Both the position numbers and the translations under genes were made by a program. From the NCBI GenBank assembly GCA_963920765.1, contig OY987251.1, positions 9,861,219-9,925,218 on the forward strand: DNA of 64,000 nt, read 5' to 3'. The stretch is from Ulota crispa. Its lineage: Eukaryota; Streptophyta; Bryopsida; Orthotrichales; Orthotrichaceae. Every line of letters starts with the position of its first letter. Within the stretch, counting starts at the first letter, position 1. Positions 53,923-62,900 of this stretch are shown one piece after another. Below the pieces are notes generated by a model. That model saw only the letters and a program-made list of their open reading frames with translations, ran no database searches and was not told the origin of the DNA.

Positions 53923-56900
53923 ATATAATATAATATGGTCTAAGAAGATTCTAAAATCAAGATTCTTATTTTTACAATTTTTATTTTTTTCTATATATAT
54001 GCTACCTGCCTCCTTGCACTATTGGGGTTAAGTCATGGTTGAGGTGAATAGGCGCCCTCATTGCCCCTTGCCTGGGTGAATGGGGCCTTGGAACTTTGTC
54101 ACCTGCACATCCTTGGTTTTGGGCTAAGGTGGAAAGTTGTACAGTTTTACTAGCAAAGGTTGAATTAATAAATTTCTCCCTAATTTGGCATTGTTCAATT
54201 GCACCTTCCTTTGGGGTTCTAGGCATAATCAAGGTCTCTAAACCCAAGTTTAAATTCAAAGTTTCCAAATTCAATTCTTGATGGTAGATTTCCAAAATCT
54301 CACAAATTTTACTCTACCCCCACATACTTATAAAGAAATTGATTGAGAGACAATGCTATTTTGTGAGAATGATTTTGTGAGGCGTGAGCACTGAGCCAAG
54401 ATTTTGTGAGCAAGAACCAATTTTGAGCTCAAAATCAATGATTTTTTTTAAAACAAAACATTTAAAAAAAATAAATGTTTAAAATGCACAATCATAAGAT
54501 TCTATGTGCACAATTACAATATTATATTTACACAATTATAGGTAAAATCTAATTTTCTAACAAAAAATCTAGGCTCACAACTCAGTGTATAACATTCCCA
54601 GTTGACTGAGCTCCAAGTCCCATTCATCTAGGCAAGGGGCAATGAGGAGTTTAGCAAGGGCCATTAAACCCCATTCAAATTGTGGTTAACCATTTTTTCA
54701 AAATTGACCGTGCTTGTCCAAAGCCTTCAATTAGTGTTTAATTCCTTTTCTAATATCTTGATTATTTTACATACCCTAAATCTTAGAATGTTTTTGTTTT
54801 TTCCAAAAGAACATACACCCACATTTCCACATGCTTTCAATTGGCAATCAACTTCAATTCCCAACCTTACTTTTCCTGTTTTAAAAGTGTAGGTGGAAAG
54901 TAACAACATAAAAAAATAAAAATAAAAATAAAGAACATACTCTTCAGCTTAATGATCAATCTTCACTTAAGTAATAAGTTCAGATATCATAGAATAGCCC
55001 CACTTAACATCTATAATACTATATATTAAAAGAAGCATTAAACCTTTCTAATAAGCATACCATTAAACCAATAAACAACCTATAACACATCACCGTGGTT
55101 AAAAAGAAAATTCGATACCTTAACTAACATAGCTTTATGTTAATGCTAAAACAGCAGTGTCCTATTATATTTTATGCTTCTTTTGTCTTTTATCTGATTC
55201 TTTTTTCATTTGGAAACTTTTGAAATGATAATTTGAAATTTGACATGCCAAGCATTATACTTCCAAATCATTTGAAACTAGCATCGTATAGCTTTTTTGA
55301 TTTTGATTTTTTTGGTACTAAGATCCCACTTGTTGGCTCTAACTCCACACAAATTAGAAAATGGTTTAAAAAAAAAAAAAAAACTAGAAAAACGCTTGAT
55401 GAAGAACTATTCCCATTAATGAAGCTCATACAAGTTCAGTTGGCACTTGTCTATACACAAAACATGAATTATGTGTTAACTTCGAAGATTTTTGTATAAC
55501 AAAACATGGTACTTTCCCCAGCATGACTATTTTTGCATCAAACATCATTAAAAAAACAAAAGAACCCAAAATAGTTTATGGATTTAACCCCTAAAGGACC
55601 GTGGCCTTTTTTTGTGAATTTCAGTGTAAAACTGCTATTTTTGGGGGAATGAGTAGAATAGAAATAAAAAACTTTTTTTTGGAAAATCCAACCATATGAT
55701 CTTAGCCTATACAATGGGAGGTACTTCTTGGGAAAAATTCAGCTCAATCTAAATTTTGAAGAGTGAGATATTTACTTCCAAAGTGAAGAAAAAAGTTTCT
55801 TTCTTTACTGCCCAAAATTTTCAAAAGCCTTTGACCATTGATAACCCAAAAAAATTACTCTACGCAAAGTTGAGGATTTTTTTTATCATGTCCAAAACCA
55901 AGTTAGGTATGTGTGGGAGAATTTTCAGATGAATTGGACATGTGGATCATACTTTGTAAAATCTTGCAATGCCAGAAGGTCTAGAATTTTACAAATACAC
56001 TAAGCAAAATTGGAGGATTTATGTAAAATTTAGAAATCTGAATTACTTTGATCCAAAAGGTGAAAACCAAGGAATCTTAGTCTACTACAACTTGGAAAAA
56101 AAAAAGTAAAAAAACAAATACACAGAGAGCTCAAAAAAGTAAAGCAAAAAAATTTACAAGGGGGAAAAGGAATGGAGGTTTGGGAGTCCCATACCTACCC
56201 GCAAACTAAAACTTCTCATAACTTTCATCTCATCTATCAAAATTGAATGATTCAAAGCTTCCCTAATACATAAAAATCTAAAGAACCAATTTCAAAAAAA
56301 AATTTAAAAAATTTCAATTTTTTTTGGTTGCTCGATAGTCCCATGTTTTTCAATTATTCATGCACAACTTCTTCAATAAATGTCAAAATGAAGAAAAAAT
56401 TACATTCCCACCTAAATCTTTGAATTCCTCACCTTCAATAAAAGTTTCAAAAAATCACGCAAATTAGTTTAGGCATAGGTACATGCCCAAAATCCCATTT
56501 GTCCCCGAAGGGACAACGATCCTTCAGGGGTTAAGATCGTGAGGAAGTATATAATGCGTATTTTCAACATTGAAGTCATAATTTTCTCTTTTGTTTGTGC
56601 TGTTTTTATAAGTAAAATTTATCTAACAATCTCCCATTAAAACTAGTTGTAAAGGTCCAGATCTCATTTTGGATGCTATTGAAGAACCTTTTTCTACAAC
56701 GTCAAGTCCGATTTTTGCACCCAATGCTACTAAATAAGTAAATTTTGCATAGTCCTTAAATTTGAAAATTGAGAATCTCAAAACCATTAGATGTATCTGA
56801 TACACTTTTACAAAGATAAACCTCATTTTTTAATATTCACACCACTTAAGTTTAATGGTTTAACAAAAATGTATTTTTGTGTTTCCATGAAATTCAAACT

Positions 56901-59900
56901 TACAATCGTGGACGTTTTAAAATCACAAGTATTTCAAGTAGCATAAAACCATTAATTCTAATCACAATTTAAAGATTATTATGTTGATTTGAAATTTTAC
57001 ACAAAAAAATCTCGATAAATGCGCTTGAATTCTTGACACAAAATGTTTACATCATTTGAAAATATCCATTAAATGATACTTGATTTTTAAAAATAATAAT
57101 ATAAACTTGGAAATTGATTCCAGGCATTTAGCCCCATTGGAGATGCATTTAGAGATAGGCTACGAAAGTTTCCCTCGTTGGTGAATTGTACTACAATAGA
57201 TTGGTTTAGTGCTTGGCCAAGCTCGGTAAACTAATCCCAAATACAATAATTCCTATTGAAACTATTATAAAATGATTCATTTCAACTATTACACGAATGT
57301 TAAAATAAATAAATAAATCATTATTAAATATCATATACAAAACACTATAGAAAAGCCATGAGTTTCAAAGTCTAGCTAGGGTTATTGCACTTATTCCGAT
57401 TAAAGGCCTTTAATTTAATTTAATGCAGGCATTAAAATCCGTGGCAACTCGGTTTTTGGAAGATATAAATGTTGAGCGAAAGATTATTCGTGAACTTGTT
57501 GATATGACAGTGTTTTTTCATGTTTCTGTTCAGGTTAAAAAACATCACAACATATAAAATTACAGTTATACTTGTACTTTATTGTAAAATGTTTGTTTTG
57601 AATGTTTCTCAATTTTTAAGTTTTTATCATTGACCCAGAATTTAGCAGTTGAATATTATAAATTAGCTCGGCGATATTGTTATGTCACACCAACAAGTTT
57701 TCTTGAGCTCATATCATCCTTTAAGCTACTGTTGGACCAAAAGCAAATTGAAACAACCGCATTCAAAAAACGGTATTGCTTTAATTAAAAAGTTATAATT
57801 GTTTCTCAATCATTCAAAGGTATAAAGATTTTCTTTTGGTATGTAGTGATTTGGTTTATAATATAGCAAAATTTTTGGTGACAAGCTCAAAGAATTCATG
57901 ATTTTGATATACATACATTCATCAAAAGAATTCATTCTTTTGTTCATTCATTTACTTGTTAAACCAACAATTGTGTCATTTTATTAGATTGTTAGCAACT
58001 CTGTGTTACTAAATGTTTTCAGTTTGATTTTTCTCTTATTTTTTTCCATCTAAAATATGTATTTACAATTTGTTTTGGACCTTCTTCAAAACCTCGATCT
58101 TAAATGAAAACGAAGATCACTAAATAAGAAAATATTTCAAACGAAAGTTTTGATTATTTACTTCAAAGTTCATGTAAATATATGAAAACTATGGTGAAAG
58201 TTAAACTTCTGATTTACTAATATAATGTTATACTTCGTGTAGATATGAAATGGGTTTGCTTAAGCTCGAACAATCAGCGAACGATGTTAATGCCATGTCA
58301 CTTGAACTTGAAGCCCTTCAACCAATGCTACAAAAATCATCAAATGAAGTCATGGATCTCTTAAAGGTTTGCTAAAGCATAAATAGTAATTTTTTATTTT
58401 CAATCCCTCTCTTAATATATAACCAAAATTCAAACATCTTTACAATGGTATATCCCGTTTTACAAAAAGATGAAAATGATATAATGACATATTTAGCTAT
58501 TTCCAGACTATCCAAAGTCCATATAATAATTAGGGGAAATTACAAATAGGGGCATGAAAACGTAAAATATTATAAAGAGGGGCGCAGTTTCAAAAAAATT
58601 ACAATTAGGGGCACAATTTTTTTTTAAATGTGATTTTTTGTAAGAAAAATTTGGTTTGGACATTGGTTGATTTAGATACATTACATTAAATGTTAGCTAA
58701 CTTCCAAAAAAATCAAAAGTTTCCAAAAATTGCCATCTACTTTACTAAAATTTCTTTATTTAAGCTTGATTTGGAGAGTCCTTTAAGTTTTTTAGAAATT
58801 AGCTAACATTCAATGTGATGTGTCTAAATCAACCAATGTCCAAAACCAAAAAAAATTACAAAAATTTACATTTTTTTGAAATTGTGCCCCTATTTGTAAT
58901 TATTTTGAAATTGCGCCCCTATTTGTAATATTTTACGTTTTCATACCCCTATTTGTAATTTCCCCTAATAATTAGGAAATAATGTAGAAACTGCCTTTAA
59001 TGCTATATTTGTTAATTTGAAAAAAAAAAAGCCAATTTTGGGGCTTTTGGATTTTTCATTTTTGAGATTTTTTAGATGATTTAGAGTGAATTTTATGATG
59101 TTTTCTTTAAGACCATCAATGATGAAATATTTTAAAGGAATTATTCAAAAATCACTTTAAATCACCAAAATTTTCTTACAAATGTAAAATTTAATGTCCC
59201 CAAAACTTGGCTTAAGAAAGTATTTTTCCCAAATTAACAAATATTTTGTTTTTTGTTTGCAATATTTTGGAATGATATTTGAAAAACATCAATTTTTTTT
59301 TGCAAAACATTGAAAAATATATATACAAAAATGGGAATTTTTTTGGTCAGATGTTAAGGAACATAGAAGTTCATAGTTACATGATTAGTTTAGAAGTGGT
59401 CAAATACGTCATAATATATTTCAAAGACATTTTTTTTTTTGTACTATTTTCTCACCCTAACAATTTTTTAATTAGATTATTGACAAAGAAACAATAGAAG
59501 CCAATAAAGTCAAAGCAATTGTTTTAGTGGAAGAAGCAGCTGCCAATGTGAAAGCCGAAGCAGCTTCAGTAATCAAACTAGACACTGAAGCCGAATTAGC
59601 TCTTGTTATGCCCATTTTAGAATCAGCTCTCAAAGTAAATACACTCCCATTTTTAAAACCTCCCATTCCATATCCAAAATAATAATATGCAATGCGTTTT
59701 AAATTATAAATATTTGTAAGAACTCTTATTTGCAAGTTGCTACTAAATAAATTTCCTAAGTTGCACCTTATTATGCTAATACAAAAGTGATCCTCAAGCA
59801 CCAAACGTTCACAATGTAGCTTGATTCCAACAAACCTTGTTTCTAGTAGAGTTGTACATGTTTACATTTTTGAAGATTTAGGCTTTTATGAGACCGTTTT

Positions 59901-62900
59901 AAAGCTACTATTAACATCCGATAGTTAACTGATAATGTGCTAAGAAAAACAATAATTTAAAAGATGACTGTTAATTTTGTGACTTTTTTAAATATTTCAA
60001 TCAAATCTTTATCAAATAATAGACTTTCATTAGGAAATTTAACTAATACTACCACACGTTTCCGATTTTTATCAAGTTTAGGATTTAACAAAAAACATAC
60101 AAGCGTAAGTGTTTTTTGAAGTAAAATTTGATAACAAATAGAATCTTAGAATTTGAACCAAAACTTCTTTTAAATCCACTGTTTTCTAAGAGACTTTTAA
60201 TAAGCTTATCTATACTGTTAAGTGGGAGGATTTCCATTAGTACACTCTTTTCCAGAACTTTCTATACCTTTTTGTTATAAGTTGAAGTATCAAAGGACGC
60301 CCAAGATATAGAACAAACTCCAAGTGCCTTCCAACCATGTTCTTTTCCAAAAATTTCTAAATTTGTTTGGTGGAAATTGAAATAGTAAAGGATGTCCCAA
60401 ATATAGAACACCAAACGTCTTCCAACCATGTGCTAGAAAATCAACAAAATGCCAAGCGCCCCCTAGCAAAGTATTAAAGAATAGCATTGCAATGTAGGCA
60501 GTTGGTATTTTTGGTTTAAAAAAAAGACCAAAATGATGATGCATTAAGGTTAGATTCTAGAACAATTGTAAGACTTTTTTTTTGTAAAGTACATCAAGAT
60601 TAGATTCTAGACCAATTGGTTTGTGAGATATTGATATTTTGTAAAGTAATGTTGCATTACTAATACATGTCCCACTTGCTCAAAGCGTGTGCATATATAC
60701 TAAGGTAGTGTGCTCTAATTGCATCCGGTTTTAGGAACAAGAGATATTTTAGATGAAATATCTATGATTGTCATTGATAAGTTAGGTAGGCTTAGCAAAT
60801 ATGCTAAGCCTACCTAGCTCATCAATGACAGTCATAGATATTTCATCTAAAATGTCTCTTGTTCCTAGAGCCGAACGCAATTAGAGCATGAACGCAGTTA
60901 AAGCATGAACGCAATTAGAGCATGAACGCAATTTGAGCATGAACGCAATTAGAACATGAACACAATTAGAGCATGAATGCAATTAGAGCACACTACCTTA
61001 GTATATAATAAACTTAAGTATTGAAATCACTACAACTACTTGGAAATCTTCTTGAAAAATTAATCCATTAATTGCAAGTACAGGCCCTGGATACTTTGAC
61101 AAAAAATGATATTTCCGAATTAAAAGGAATGAAAAGTCCTCCGGCGGGAGTAAAACTTGTTATGGAAGCAGTGTGTATTATGAAAAGTATTAAACCCACA
61201 CGAATGAAAGACCCTGGAGGGTCAGGAAAGGTAGTTTTGATTTTTAATTTGAATTGTTAGATGAAATATTACCATTTTATTATGAACAACATGCAATTGT
61301 GCCTTATGCAAATCAAAGCAACTCAAAACACTATTTTGCAATGGGAAGACAATCAAACAAACTATTATGACAAATAAGAATACAATGGCGACCACCAAGT
61401 TCCTCACCTCCCAAGGTCATAAAAAACATGTAAAATACTTGTAAGCCACAAACCCCTCTTTGTAAGGCTTCAGAACCCACAAGGAATTTACCACTACAAA
61501 GTTTTTACGATTAGGCATCTAATGAAATAATGCATTGTTTACAATAATGATAGATAATAAATCCAAAATTAGATGATGTATTTATTGTAATACTAGACAT
61601 CCTCTTTTTAAGGTTTGGTTATATGCAAGGTTACAAAAATGTATGATTGTCTTGGTGGTTGTCAGCCTGTCTATAAATTAAAAAATCACAAATTCCTACA
61701 AGAAGGTTAACAATAATCAGCTCCTTAATGTGGTTATTTTTTACCCCAACCAAGAATATCACGTGCTTTATTTTATTGGAAAAAAACAACTAAAAGTGTT
61801 TCTCACAACCAGGTTCTCTATGAGACATCTTGACATGTAAGTTTTCTAATACAAGTTTTTATTTTATTTTACTTTCACTACGGTGATAAATAGATGATTG
61901 AAGACTATTGGGAGAGTAGTAAGAAAATGCTTGCTGATAATGATTTTCTAAAGAGTTTGAGAGAATATGACAAAGACAATATACATCCTGAAATTGTTTT
62001 ACAAATTCGACCGTAAGTGTTAATTGAACACATATATATACATATACACACATGTGCCTGTATTGTCATACAAAAGTTTAAGAACAATCAATATATTGTC
62101 AACCTTAAATACCGATTTATGTCGATAAATAATTCCAATAGTATAATTTAAAAAATTGCTTTAATAATATCAAAAACTATGAAATGACTTGTTGACATTT
62201 TCAAAGTGAAATATGGTCATGGAAACGGTGATAGGTACTTGGCAAATCCGGCTTTTGCACCATCTCTAATTGCAAAAATATCAAAAGCGGCGTTTGGATT
62301 GTGCTCTTGGATTGGGGCTATGGAAGCTTATGATAGAGCAGCCAAAATTGTGGCTCCAAAAGTGGCAGCTCTCAAAGCCGCTGAAGCGGAATACAACGAA
62401 GTTATGGCACAACTAGCCCTTAAACAAGCTGATTTGAAAGTGGTATGGAATCCTAAACAAATCAAATATAAATATATATCTTAAAGCTTACGCACATGTT
62501 TGTCATGTTTGACTGAATCTGAATGTTTTTAAGTAATTCTAAACTTTATTTGTAAAATATAGAAAAATCTCTTGATATTTTGCATAGATTTTCTAATATT
62601 TTTCTTACAATATATACAAAACATTAGGATATGAGATCTTTTGATCTTTTTCAATATAGGTTATCATTTTTGGACTTTGTATAGTTCAAAATTAGCTGAA
62701 TATACCATGTATGCATTCAAAAGGCTTTTCTTGAGGTTTTTCCCAAAAAAAAGTTGTCATTTTTTTTGTTGCTCTTATACTTTCTAAGTCAGGAGTTTTG
62801 AAACCAAACTATATTGTTAAATAGCATAATAATTCATCTGTGAGCCAAAAAAAAACTTGAACTTCTAAAAGTTGAAATTTCCTAGTTTGTGCAATTGGTT

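Noticed and set aside
62206..62234. Apparent phase break between exons 46 and 47 that would have suggested a broken gene
   Set aside because: Using the acceptor at 62233-62234 restores the frame and gives YLANPAFAP, which matches the family; the gene need not be broken here.
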